This document shows, piece by piece, positions 1 through 6,625 of a DNA stretch of 40,855 nucleotides (the first letter of the stretch is position 1; every line of letters begins with the position of its first letter). The DNA is taken from assembly GCF_007991215.1 (NCBI RefSeq), contig NZ_BJXX01000142.1:1-40855 (forward strand), given 5' to 3'. The stretch comes from Aneurinibacillus danicus. Lineage in GTDB: Bacteria > Bacillota > Bacilli > Aneurinibacillales > Aneurinibacillaceae. Made by a program: the position numbers and the translations under genes. The notes below the pieces were generated by a model, which did no database searches, was not told the origin of the DNA, and saw nothing but the letters and a program-made list of their open reading frames with translations.

Positions 1-407
1 TACATTCATACTTATGTAGCCGTTTCTCTGCTTAAAAATCATTAGCAGCGACAGAAATTAATATATCATGCCTTGTAGACAGAACGCAAGCATTTTTTTA
101 AAAAACGATGAAAATTTAGGTTCAATATCAAACATTCAACCCGTATCCTCGTTCTTTTCTCTCTTTGCCTTTGCACCACGGACGGGACTCGCTCCCTCAT
201 TCATTTTCATAACAGAGCTTGAGCCATGGAGGTTTTTGGCGGGCCTGCTGGTCCACTGGAGCGGTTTGTATACCATCTCTGCGGAGCGTAACGAAGTAAC
301 ATGTCCATCCCTTCTCCCATCCTTGCCATACATTATGTGCAAATGCCCATCTGTATTTTCTGGTGTTCAGCCTAAATTTATTAATAAAATTTTACCGTTT
401 GTACTTG
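1..407. other. No convincing gene
   Basis: This stretch lies downstream of the YkuK-like gene. A minus-strand frame of 68 codons (136-342, TTG start) is open but has no convincing ribosome binding site and resembles no family I know. The plus-strand frames overlap it and look like chance. No terminator or RNA gene was recognised. Confidence 0.4.
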
Positions 408-965
408 TTAGTTGGCTTTTCGCTTCAATATCGAACCTCGCTTCGTAAATCGATTCGCGTAACTGGAAGCCACATAGGAATCGGGTTTAATTTTCGCTTC
501 AATGCCCATAGCCTGGATCCGTCCAACCATTTCTTTAATGAGCTCCTTGGTTGCACCCTGATTCCCAATGTCTAAATGAATAGAAATCGTAAAATCCGCT
601 CCTTTATCAACATAAGGCAGTAAAACGTCCGATATCTGTGTAAGCATGTCTGGTGTTATGTAATAAGCGATCTCCTGACTGAGCGATGTCTCCAGTGAAA
701 TTTTCTCCCGCAGACTGTGAATACGTCGCGGCACAATATAATCGCGGAGGCAGCCCCATGCCCCTTTTCCAAGACGATGAATGAGTACGGCGGAGGTAAA
801 CTTTGTATACGATTGATATCCATGTGAATCCGTCCCAATTGCCATCGCATACTGTCCCATAGGGTCCTGCTCTACAAACCGCAGGATACGATCAAATACT
901 TCATCAAAGCTTACAAGTTTCTCGCTCATGTTGTAAAACGTTTCTGGTTTATAAGCTTTTTTCAT
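408..965 (-). CDS. ykuK: YkuK-like DUF458 family protein (RNase H-like fold)
   Basis: A 185-residue protein of the DUF458/YkuK family, which is predicted to have a ribonuclease H-like fold; its substrate and physiological role are not established. Family-like stretches are AIGTDSHGYQ near residue 43, a central basic helical segment around residues 75-95, and SIHLDIGNQGATKELIKEM near residues 127-146, where acidic residues could bind metal. The length matches the family. The ATG at 965 is preceded by GAGGTGG at a seven-base spacing, so this start is well supported. It appears to be a single-gene unit: the next upstream minus-strand unit ends in its own terminator at 1027-1061. Identification is from remembered family sequence; function is inference only. 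Confidence 0.8.
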   Translation of the reverse strand: MKKAYKPETFYNMSEKLVSFDEVFDRILRFVEQDPMGQYAMAIGTDSHGYQSYTKFTSAVLIHRLGKGAWGCLRDYIVPRRIHSLREKISLETSLSQEIAYYITPDMLTQISDVLLPYVDKGADFTISIHLDIGNQGATKELIKEMVGRIQAMGIEAKIKPDSYVASSYANRFTKRGSILKRKAN

Positions 966-1026
966 ATCCTTACCACCTCTTTTATTTTCATTTTTACACG
1001 TAGGTTTTGCTTTTTCAGGTGAAAAT

Positions 1027-1061
1027 AAAAAGACTACCTCAATTTAACAAATGAGATAGCC
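1027..1061 (-). terminator. Intrinsic terminator
   Basis: On the minus strand an 8-bp stem with one G-U pair (arms 1034-1041 and 1052-1059) is followed by TCTTTTTATTTT. It would end transcripts from the crotonase/usp unit and the small 57-codon frame, whose stop codon lies inside the stem. Confidence 0.75.
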
Positions 1062-1207
1062 CTGTTATTACCCCACAACACAAAAACCGCATATACGCCT
1101 ATCAATCCCGGATATATACCAAAAATAAAACCAGGACGAAAACGGCAGGATTGATCCGGGTTTCTTGCGTTGTCTATCCTGCTGTCTCGGATACGGATAC
1201 CAAGCAT
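1034..1207 (-). CDS. Possible 57-residue single-span membrane peptide
   Basis: A short frame that conventional length cut-offs would miss. The ATG at 1207 has a strong Shine-Dalgarno sequence (AAAGGAG) eight bases upstream. The first 28 residues are charged and basic (MLGIRIRDSR at the start). Residues about 29-48 are hydrophobic (GFIFGIYPGLIGVYAVFVLW) and could form one membrane span, followed by a short basic tail. The stop codon TAG falls within the stem of the intrinsic terminator at 1027-1061, which is unusual and argues either for a tight leader-like gene or against coding. I know no homologous family. The start region is persuasive but conservation cannot be judged. Confidence 0.4.
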   Translation of the reverse strand: MLGIRIRDSRIDNARNPDQSCRFRPGFIFGIYPGLIGVYAVFVLWGNNRAISFVKLR

Positions 1208-1326
1208 ACCGTTTTCTCCTTTCCGCTTCCATATGGTTTTACTTGCTTTATTATATTCATTGTACCACGCTTACGGAAACCTTCCAGCAGAAAAAAAGCT
1301 AAATTTTTGTAAAATTGATATGAACC

Positions 1327-2124
1327 TTACGTCGAGCTTCCAAAACGAGGTTCGCGTTTCTCCACGAATGCAGCTACCCCTTCCGGAAAATCGATCGGGT
1401 CGATATACTGCGGGTACCCTCGATGTCCGAACGCCACCTCCGTAAAAGGAACGCAGCGCGCGACCGCTTCTTTGGCTGCCTGAAGGGAATTCATGGACGC
1501 ACGTGAAACTTTTCTGGCTAATTCCAGCACAAATTCCTCGGCCTCTTCTTCACTTACCAAGTAATTCAACAGGCCAAGCTCGTACGCTTCTTCCGCTTTA
1601 AACAACCGGCCTGTGAAGATTAAGTCTTTCGTGCGGCTTGGACCGATCAGATTAACCAGACGCTGTGAGAAACGCTGACTGATCGTAATGCCCAACTTTC
1701 CAATCGGGATTCCAAGCAATGCATTCGTTGAACCAATCCGCAAATCACATGAAAGCGCCAACTCCAGTCCTGCTCCCATCGCCGGACCGGTAATAAACGC
1801 AATCGTCGGAATCCGCAAATACTCAAACGATGTAATCGCATCTTCCATCAGCACGAACGCTTCGTTTGCCTCTTCAATCGACATTTTATGAAATGCTTTA
1901 ATGTCTGAACCGACGGTAAACTGCGGGCCTTCTCCACGAAGAATCGCGGTTCTGATTTTTTTGTTTTTCTCGATCTTTCTTCCGATGTCGGCCAGTGCTT
2001 TCCACATGTCCGGCGTCATTGCATTTTTTGTCCACGGACGTTTGATCGTGACGATCGCAAGGCCTGCTGTCTCCTGCCATACGATTTTCGCTCCGTCTTC
2101 AAACCGGCTCGTTTCGATTTTCAA
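1327..2124 (-). CDS. Enoyl-CoA hydratase/isomerase (crotonase) family protein
   Basis: A 265-residue member of the crotonase superfamily, which stabilises an enolate of an acyl-CoA thioester through an oxyanion hole. Oxyanion-hole segments are GSDIKAF (about residues 72-78) and GPAMGAGLELALSCDLRIG (about 114-132). In classical hydratases one catalytic glutamate lies in the second segment (GLEL here, conserved) and the other follows a proline in the next strand; here that place reads LLGIPIGKLG with no glutamate. A classical hydratase reaction is therefore doubtful, and isomerase, hydrolase or decarboxylase activity is possible. TTG is the start at 2124, with GAGGTGG shortly upstream. It lies 36 bases behind the universal stress protein gene, probably in the same transcript. 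Substrate unknown. Confidence 0.85.
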   Translation of the reverse strand: MKIETSRFEDGAKIVWQETAGLAIVTIKRPWTKNAMTPDMWKALADIGRKIEKNKKIRTAILRGEGPQFTVGSDIKAFHKMSIEEANEAFVLMEDAITSFEYLRIPTIAFITGPAMGAGLELALSCDLRIGSTNALLGIPIGKLGITISQRFSQRLVNLIGPSRTKDLIFTGRLFKAEEAYELGLLNYLVSEEEAEEFVLELARKVSRASMNSLQAAKEAVARCVPFTEVAFGHRGYPQYIDPIDFPEGVAAFVEKREPRFGSST

Positions 2125-2160
2125 ATTACCACCTCATTTTTTGCTTTGATTGGCGCAAGC

Positions 2161-2595
2161 CTATTCGCGCGCCGGTACAATCATGACGGGACAAGGGGCT
2201 TCATGAATCACACCGTAACTAACACTGCCGAGCACGGTTCCCATTACAGACCCCATCCCCCGCGAACCCATTACAATGCTTCGTACCTTCTGTTCTTTCG
2301 CCTCCGCGATGATTTCTTTTTTGGGGCTGCCTATCCGTGTTTTTACATCGAATTCTACATCATATTTGCGCAACACTTCCACAGCTGGCGACAGAACCTC
2401 TTCGCTCATTTCCCGTTCATATTGCTGAATTTGTTCACGGCTAAAAAAACGCCGGGTATGGAATGTCTCCAAATCATACTGTACATTTAGCAGAATAATT
2501 TTTTCGCCGAATGCTTTCGTCATTTCTACAGCCTCTCCCAATGCGCGCAGCGCGTGCTCCGAACCGTCAATCGGAACCAGAATATTTTTTCTCAC
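2161..2595 (-). CDS. Universal stress protein (UspA family)
   Basis: A 144-residue single-domain UspA protein. The first beta strand and loop read ILVPIDGSEHALRAL, and the nucleotide-binding signature G-x2-G-x9-G-S is intact near the C-terminus (GSRGMG ... LGS), so ATP or another adenine nucleotide is probably bound. The frame is open further upstream, but the GTG at 2595 fits best: AAAGGGG lies eight bases before it and the protein then begins at the usual family position. Cytosolic, with a stress-survival role by family knowledge; exact function unknown. It starts 2 bases after the stop of a broken gene (2598-2973) and precedes the crotonase gene, suggesting that the three once formed one operon. 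Confidence 0.9.
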   Translation of the reverse strand: MRKNILVPIDGSEHALRALGEAVEMTKAFGEKIILLNVQYDLETFHTRRFFSREQIQQYEREMSEEVLSPAVEVLRKYDVEFDVKTRIGSPKKEIIAEAKEQKVRSIVMGSRGMGSVMGTVLGSVSYGVIHEAPCPVMIVPARE

Positions 2596-2597
2596 CT

Positions 2598-2973
2598 TTA
2601 TTTCCCCTTTTCTCTTGTTATGTTTTTCAGCGCTTCTCCTGCCGCCTGCTGAATCGGATCCCATACAGCGGAGGGAGAGGAATACACCCAATCAAAATCC
2701 ACTATCTCTTCAAACATCATGCTCGCTGTAACAGCAGCAACCAGTGTATCCATCCGCTTTGTTCCGGCGTATCCTACAAGCTGCTGTCTACCCAACAGCG
2801 CACGATTTCCATGGAATACAAAAGCTTCACAAAATCAGAACGCCTTAAGAATGGCCGTACCCAGCACAGCGGGGAAGCTTGCCTTTTCCTTTATAACTTC
2901 TACAACCCGGCCATTCTTTCCTCTTAAGCTCGGTCACATCCTCCCGGTTTTCAATGTTCTCAGCATCACTCAT
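2598..2973 (-). pseudogene. Broken small gene of unknown function
   Basis: Reading from the ATG at 2973 (AGGGA seven bases upstream) gives MSDAENIENREDVTELKR. The homologous-looking continuation is then in the next frame (GKNGRVVEVIKEKASFPAVL), with one in-frame TGA after LGTAILKAF. After that the frame stays open (FCEAFVFHGNRALLGRQQLV) to a TAA at 2598. At least one frameshift and one nonsense codon are therefore needed to rebuild a protein of roughly 125 residues. The last 65 codons look like a normal coding frame with hydrophobic-acidic patterning (ASMMFEEIVDFDWVYSSPSA). I do not recognise the family. Its place directly upstream of usp suggests it was the first gene of that operon. A sequencing error is an alternative but would need two events. 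Confidence 0.55.
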
Positions 2974-2988
2974 TGTTTTTCCCTGCCA

Positions 2989-3025
2989 CAAAAAAAGGCT
3001 TCTGACTTTTATCCTGTCAGTCGCC
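2989..3025 (-). terminator. Intrinsic terminator of the carbonic anhydrase gene
   Basis: On the minus strand GGC-GA-CTGAC pairs with GTCAG-AA-GCC (arms 3016-3025 and 2997-3006), followed by seven T residues. It lies just after the carbonic anhydrase stop codon. Confidence 0.8.
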
Positions 3026-3041
3026 TGTCAACTTTTACACT

Positions 3042-3596
3042 TTATCCTTTTATCACCAAATCCAGCTTTCCAGTCTCCGGATGAATAACCAAACCATGCA
3101 CCGCGATACCTTCTGGAAACAGCGGATGCTGTTTGATGTTATTTACCGTCTGTCTGACACTGTCCGCTACGCTCTCAAAACCGGTTAGCCATTTGTCCAG
3201 TTCAATGCCTGCATGCTGGAGCGTTTCGATTTTTTCCTCGCTGACACCGCTTTGTTTCGCTTTTTCGAGAACAGAGCCCGGTTTCAGACTGGTCATGCCG
3301 CAATCATAATGGCCGACGACAAACACTTCTTTCGCTTGCAATTCGTAAACGGCAACCAGAATGCTTCGCATAATACTCCCAAACGGATGCGTTACCATTG
3401 CGCCAGCGTTTTTAATAATTTTGGCGTCACCATTCCGCAGATTCATGGCACGCGGCAGGAGTTCGACAAGCCGGGTGTCCATACAGGTCAAAATGACAAT
3501 TCCCTTATCAGGAAATTTCGTCGTGCGAAATTCTTCGTACTTTCCGGTTTCAACAAAATTCTGATTATATGACATGATCTCCGGCAATGCTGACAT
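3042..3596 (-). CDS. Beta-class carbonic anhydrase
   Basis: A 184-residue beta carbonic anhydrase, which interconverts CO2 and bicarbonate in the cytosol. The zinc ligands and the Asp-Arg pair are visible: CMDTR (Cys38, Asp40, Arg42) and HYDCG (His96, Cys99). The segment KIIKNAGAMVTHPFGSIMRS is typical of the short Gram-positive subgroup (YvdA-like), and the length fits. The C-terminus contains IAVHGLVIHPETGKL, also characteristic. The ATG at 3596 is preceded by AAGGAGGAAACCAT, an ideal ribosome binding site. It forms its own unit with a terminator at 2989-3025. Confidence 0.93.
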   Translation of the reverse strand: MSALPEIMSYNQNFVETGKYEEFRTTKFPDKGIVILTCMDTRLVELLPRAMNLRNGDAKIIKNAGAMVTHPFGSIMRSILVAVYELQAKEVFVVGHYDCGMTSLKPGSVLEKAKQSGVSEEKIETLQHAGIELDKWLTGFESVADSVRQTVNNIKQHPLFPEGIAVHGLVIHPETGKLDLVIKG

Positions 3597-3668
3597 ATGG
3601 TTTCCTCCTTCTTAGCTCTCCAGTATGTTTTTTATTTTTATTGTATCGTACATGAATTCATTTCACCA

Positions 3669-4109
3669 CTAATGAGATGTTTTCCAGCACATCGCGTATC
3701 GGTAAAGCAAGAAACAAAAGGACCTGTTATGCCGAATGTAAAAAGAGGACAGGTCATACCGTTTTCTTTCCGGTTCATACGTAACCAGCAGACGATGACG
3801 CATGTTCTGCTGTAGATAATCAATGAAAGCTCTGCTTTCCGGGGTGTCTAATACCGTTACATAAGCATACAGCGAATGGTCGACGGGATCATCAAGCATG
3901 CTGACACCGGCGCAAGAGTATTGCGTTACAATCCCTCTGTCATTCAGCAGAAGAAGTGCCGGGAATAACTCCTCGTCAACTTCATCGTAGAGGAACGGAA
4001 TGGTTTTTTTCGGTTTCTTTACGAGTTTTTCCCTTTGCTCCCATTCCGCTATTTCCCGTCTTCTGCGTATCCAGCGCGCTTTTGAATGAGAAGACAATAT
4101 TTGCTCCAT
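3669..4109 (-). CDS. Hypothetical protein behind RNA element copy A
   Basis: About 146 residues; no family recognised. The N-terminal 35 residues are very basic (KARWIRRRREIAEW). The middle has a regular alpha/beta pattern (FPALLLLNDRGIVTQYSCAG), then a run of strands (SLYAYVTVLD) and a C-terminal part with several aromatic residues and cysteines. The motif DRGIVTQYSCAGVS resembles a small substrate-binding fold, but I would not name it. The start is uncertain: ATG 4109 has GAGG five bases upstream, GTG 4127 is also possible, and a strong SD-like GGAGGTGAG sits at 4123-4131. The 5' leader carries one of three copies of the structured repeat described below, so expression may be controlled through that element. 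Confidence 0.6.
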   Translation of the reverse strand: MEQILSSHSKARWIRRRREIAEWEQREKLVKKPKKTIPFLYDEVDEELFPALLLLNDRGIVTQYSCAGVSMLDDPVDHSLYAYVTVLDTPESRAFIDYLQQNMRHRLLVTYEPERKRYDLSSFYIRHNRSFCFLLYRYAMCWKTSH

Positions 4110-4122
4110 ACAATCCTCGAGG

Positions 4123-4210
4123 CTCACCTCCGCTTTTCCTTCGTACCGCAAAAGTCAGCCACTCCCCCATGATTTTCATGTCAGGGTTGCGGCTGAAAAG
4201 CTATGGTGGT
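4123..4210 (-). ncRNA. Structured repeat element, copy A (leader of the hypothetical gene)
   Basis: On the minus strand this holds a 5' segment ACCACC (4210-4205), then TCAGCCGC (4196-4189), a CCC..CATG / CATG..GGG hairpin and GTGGCTGA (4162-4155). The last pairs with TCAGCCGC over 8 bp including one G-U. The conserved tail CTGACTTTTGCGGTACGAAGG follows. Unlike copies B and C there is no terminator; instead the element runs into GGAGGTGAG near the start of the downstream gene. The same order of blocks occurs at 22485-22617 and 34346-34473. Class unknown to me. Confidence 0.6.
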
Positions 4211-4240
4211 TTTATTTATTGTACTACCTTACACTTCCCA

Positions 4241-4285
4241 AATAAAAAAAGAAAAGAGAGGATACAGAACAAGTCCTCTCTCTTT
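4241..4285 (-). terminator. Intrinsic terminator
   Basis: Minus-strand stem AGAGAGGA/TCCTCTCT (arms 4274-4281 and 4255-4262), followed by TTTTCTTTTTTTATTT. It ends the transcript of the 63-residue protein at 4304-4495. Confidence 0.85.
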
Positions 4286-4303
4286 AAGAATCGTATCATT
4301 AGA

Positions 4304-4495
4304 TTAACTTCTGAAAAAACCGCCGCTGGAAAAGAAGCTGCGGCTTGAATGTTTGCGTTTATAATGGGAATGACCGTAATAAGAATGACCATAATGCTTC
4401 GGACGACGGTGACGGTAGTCGCTGCTGCTGTAGTGACGGTAGCCGTGCTTTTTGTTACCCATCAGCATCTTTATCAAATCTTTCAAAAACGACAT
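4304..4495 (-). CDS. Small His/Tyr/Ser/Arg-rich protein
   Basis: A 63-residue protein with a short amphipathic head (MSFLKDLIKMLMGNKKHG). The rest is composed almost only of His, Tyr, Ser, Arg, Lys and Gly, with the repeated motif HYGHSYYGHSHYKRKHS, ending in FFSSGGFFRS. The composition resembles small spore-associated or metal-binding proteins of Bacillales, but no function can be assigned. GGAG stands eleven bases before the ATG, and a good terminator follows directly, so it is probably a real monocistronic gene. Confidence 0.6.
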   Translation of the reverse strand: MSFLKDLIKMLMGNKKHGYRHYSSSDYRHRRPKHYGHSYYGHSHYKRKHSSRSFFSSGGFFRS

Positions 4496-5129
4496 GACAA
4501 TCGTGTCTCCTTTATTCCTTGGTTACCCTTCTATACGAAGAAGTATATGCAAGGTTACAAGAAAATAAAAAAGATTGTCAAAGATGTCTTTAATTCCGAT
4601 ATAGAGAAATAACCTTGCCCCGTGATTATATGTATTATAGTTCCATTCTTTTCAAATACTCTTAATCCACCGAGTTGCTCATCTTTGCGTTCTTTCCAAC
4701 CCCATTCTTCAATCCTTTGGTAGAAGTTTTGGCTACCACACCTAAAATCCCACAAAAAGGAGAATGTCCAATTTCATGGTAGCCTTTCATTCCTCCATCG
4801 CCCAGTTTGTTTTGGCTCTGAATCTACTCATTTCCAAACCGTAACACCAACACTTGCTTGCGTTTATTCATGGCCTCTTTCTTTGTGAAGTGCATGGGTC
4901 AGCTGATTGTCTATGCCTATGAACAGGGACTGGCACAAAAACCACTTGTCGATGTGCTCAAGAGTCCAGAAATTTTATACATTAATTCAATATGACTCTT
5001 TTTAACAAAATAAAGATTGTTTTTTGCAATTATAAAAAATAGAATAATAAATAAATATAAAAAATGGCGTTTTTTTAATTATAAATCCCTTAGTTATTGT
5101 CTATATTAGCAAAATGAGGTGTTATTTTT
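4496..5129. other. Intergenic stretch with possible gene debris
   Basis: Between the small His-rich gene and fic there is no intact gene. A plus-strand frame near 4870-4995 encodes MASFFVKCMGQLIVYAYEQG and continues about 20 residues to a stop. A minus-strand frame 4555-4755 (66 codons) has no ribosome binding site. Both look like fragments, and I recognise neither. The last 140 bases before fic are extremely A+T-rich and probably hold its promoter. Confidence 0.4.
5027..5055 (+). promoter_or_regulatory. Candidate sigma-A promoter for fic
   Basis: TTGTTT at 5027-5032 and TAGAAT at 5050-5055 with a 17-base spacer in an A+T-rich tract. Several other A+T hexamers lie nearby, so the assignment is tentative. 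Confidence 0.3.
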
Positions 5130-6353
5130 ATGTATGAGCAACTATCTAAACTGTATTATAAGGATTCAGCAAAGTATGAAATAGAATATGGAAAACGTGT
5201 AAATAGCTATGGTACAGTTAAGCTACCTTTTCATATTAAACCGTACAAAAGTGGTCAAGAATTTGCCTGCTTTTATGTCAATCATTCCGAACTTGACCTA
5301 TTGCACGAGCAAATTCTGAAACAAAGCAAAATCATTCAATCGATTGTAGACAAACTTCCCCCTATTGCTATTCAGCAATATATTCGCGCTAAACTGATTG
5401 AGGAACTTTTAAGCACAAATGAGATCGAAGGCGTGCGAAGTACAAAAGCAGAAATGGAAACTGCAATGGAAATGGTCGAACGGAAAGAATTTTCTAAAAA
5501 AAATAAAGTTAGACATCAAAGCTTAATGAGATCGTATGTGAATCTCTTATCGGAAACGCAGACAGCATTAGAAAATATTGAACATGTAAGGGAAATCTAC
5601 GACCAGCTAGTCAAAGATGAAATCAAGAAAGAATATCAGCTGGATGGGACTCTTTTTCGGAAAGAGCCGGTTGATGTGGTGACAGAAACCAACAAGACTT
5701 TGCATCGGAATACTTTTTCAGAGGAAACCATTAAGGCCCACCTAGCGAACTTGATCAGCTACCTGAACGAACATAATTCCCCTATGTTATACAAAATCGC
5801 CATATCTCATTACTATTTTGGTTACATTCATCCTTTTTATGATGGGAACGGGCGTACATCTAGATACATCAGCAGCATGTACTTGCTAAATGAGCTGGAT
5901 AGACTGACAGCATTGACACTTTCATATTCGACTAATAAATTAAAGCAGTCGTACTATAATGCATTTATAGAGTGCAATAACCCTCACAATAAGGGGGAAC
6001 TTACATTTTTCTGTGAGGTGTTTTTCAATATTATTGATAAAGCTCAGATGGATATCCTTGTTGATCTGTCCGAAAAGAGAGAGAAAATGGGACGCCTGTC
6101 TAGCTTATTACAAGAACTCAGCATTCCAAATGAATTAGGTAAAGATATATTTTTCATACTCGGCCAAAATTATATTTTTGGGATCGAGGGTAAAGGACTT
6201 ACATTAAAAGACTTAATCAGCATAACCAAAAAGTCAGAGTATACAGTTCGTAAAGCTCTGGATGAACTTGAAGAAATGAGATTAATTGAATTTATCAGAA
6301 GAAAACCAATTGAAATAACCGTATACAGGGATTTAAGCACCTACTTTAACTAG
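5130..6353 (+). CDS. Fic/DOC family protein with inhibitory motif and C-terminal winged helix
   Basis: A 407-residue Fic-domain protein, expected to transfer AMP (or another phosphate-containing group) to a hydroxyl side chain of a target protein. The catalytic motif is complete: HPFYDGNGRTSR at residues 234-245. The autoinhibitory motif (S/T)xxxE(G/N) is present upstream as TNEIEG (96-101), which places the protein in class II, where the inhibitory helix is part of the same chain. The last 70 residues (GLTLKDLISITKKSEYTVRK ...) look like a winged helix-turn-helix, common in this Fic subgroup. GAGGTG lies eight bases before the ATG. The gene is the only plus-strand gene in this part of the window, is A+T-rich compared with its neighbours and is followed by transposase-like debris, all suggesting acquisition. 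No separate antitoxin is visible. Target unknown. Confidence 0.9.
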   Translation: MYEQLSKLYYKDSAKYEIEYGKRVNSYGTVKLPFHIKPYKSGQEFACFYVNHSELDLLHEQILKQSKIIQSIVDKLPPIAIQQYIRAKLIEELLSTNEIEGVRSTKAEMETAMEMVERKEFSKKNKVRHQSLMRSYVNLLSETQTALENIEHVREIYDQLVKDEIKKEYQLDGTLFRKEPVDVVTETNKTLHRNTFSEETIKAHLANLISYLNEHNSPMLYKIAISHYYFGYIHPFYDGNGRTSRYISSMYLLNELDRLTALTLSYSTNKLKQSYYNAFIECNNPHNKGELTFFCEVFFNIIDKAQMDILVDLSEKREKMGRLSSLLQELSIPNELGKDIFFILGQNYIFGIEGKGLTLKDLISITKKSEYTVRKALDELEEMRLIEFIRRKPIEITVYRDLSTYFN

Positions 6354-6384
6354 TCTCCTAATGCAAAAAATAAGGATGATTTAA

Positions 6385-6540
6385 ATTAGTGCGTCGGGTA
6401 CTGTCGTGATGGAAACCATTCGCAAGACGCGTGCCAAACGTGGAGATGCACGCCCGGTTACGTTTTTGATTCTAGACGACACGCAATGCAAAAAAGAACG
6501 TTCGATTATATCCCCACATTTACGCTCCGTTGAATACGGA
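6385..6540 (+). pseudogene. Transposase N-part remnant (DDE, IS4/IS701-like)
   Basis: After a TAA at 6382 the plus frame reads ISASGTVVMETIRKTRAKRG and then VTFLILDDTQCKKERS, which resembles the first-aspartate region (LxLDDT) of IS4/IS701-type DDE transposases. Similarity fades after about 45 residues. No terminal inverted repeats or other domains were found, so this is a decayed fragment. A fragment that looks like the C-terminal part of such a transposase lies at 23146-23453. Confidence 0.45.
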
Positions 6541-6579
6541 TGCGATTATGGATATAAAAAGCATAAGAAGAACGGCAAA

Positions 6580-6614
6580 CGGCTGGACGATCGGATAATC
6601 TCCGATGCCAGCCG
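6580..6614. terminator. Hairpin terminator of dpaL, possibly bidirectional
   Basis: CGGCTGG (6580-6586) pairs with CCAGCCG (6608-6614), with an inner CGGAGATTATCCG hairpin on the minus strand. The T tract is better on the plus strand (CTTTTCTTTTGTT). On the minus strand it lies 11 bases after the dpaL stop. Confidence 0.6.
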
Positions 6615-6625
6615 CTTTTCTTTTG

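Noticed and set aside
68-448. 126-codon plus-strand frame at the window start
   Set aside because: No ribosome binding site; low-complexity composition typical of antisense or non-coding frames; overlaps the end of the YkuK-like gene.
1101-1155. Inverted repeat ATCAATCC/GGATTGAT
   Set aside because: Eight base pairs across 39 bases, inside the possible small gene, without other signals; likely chance.
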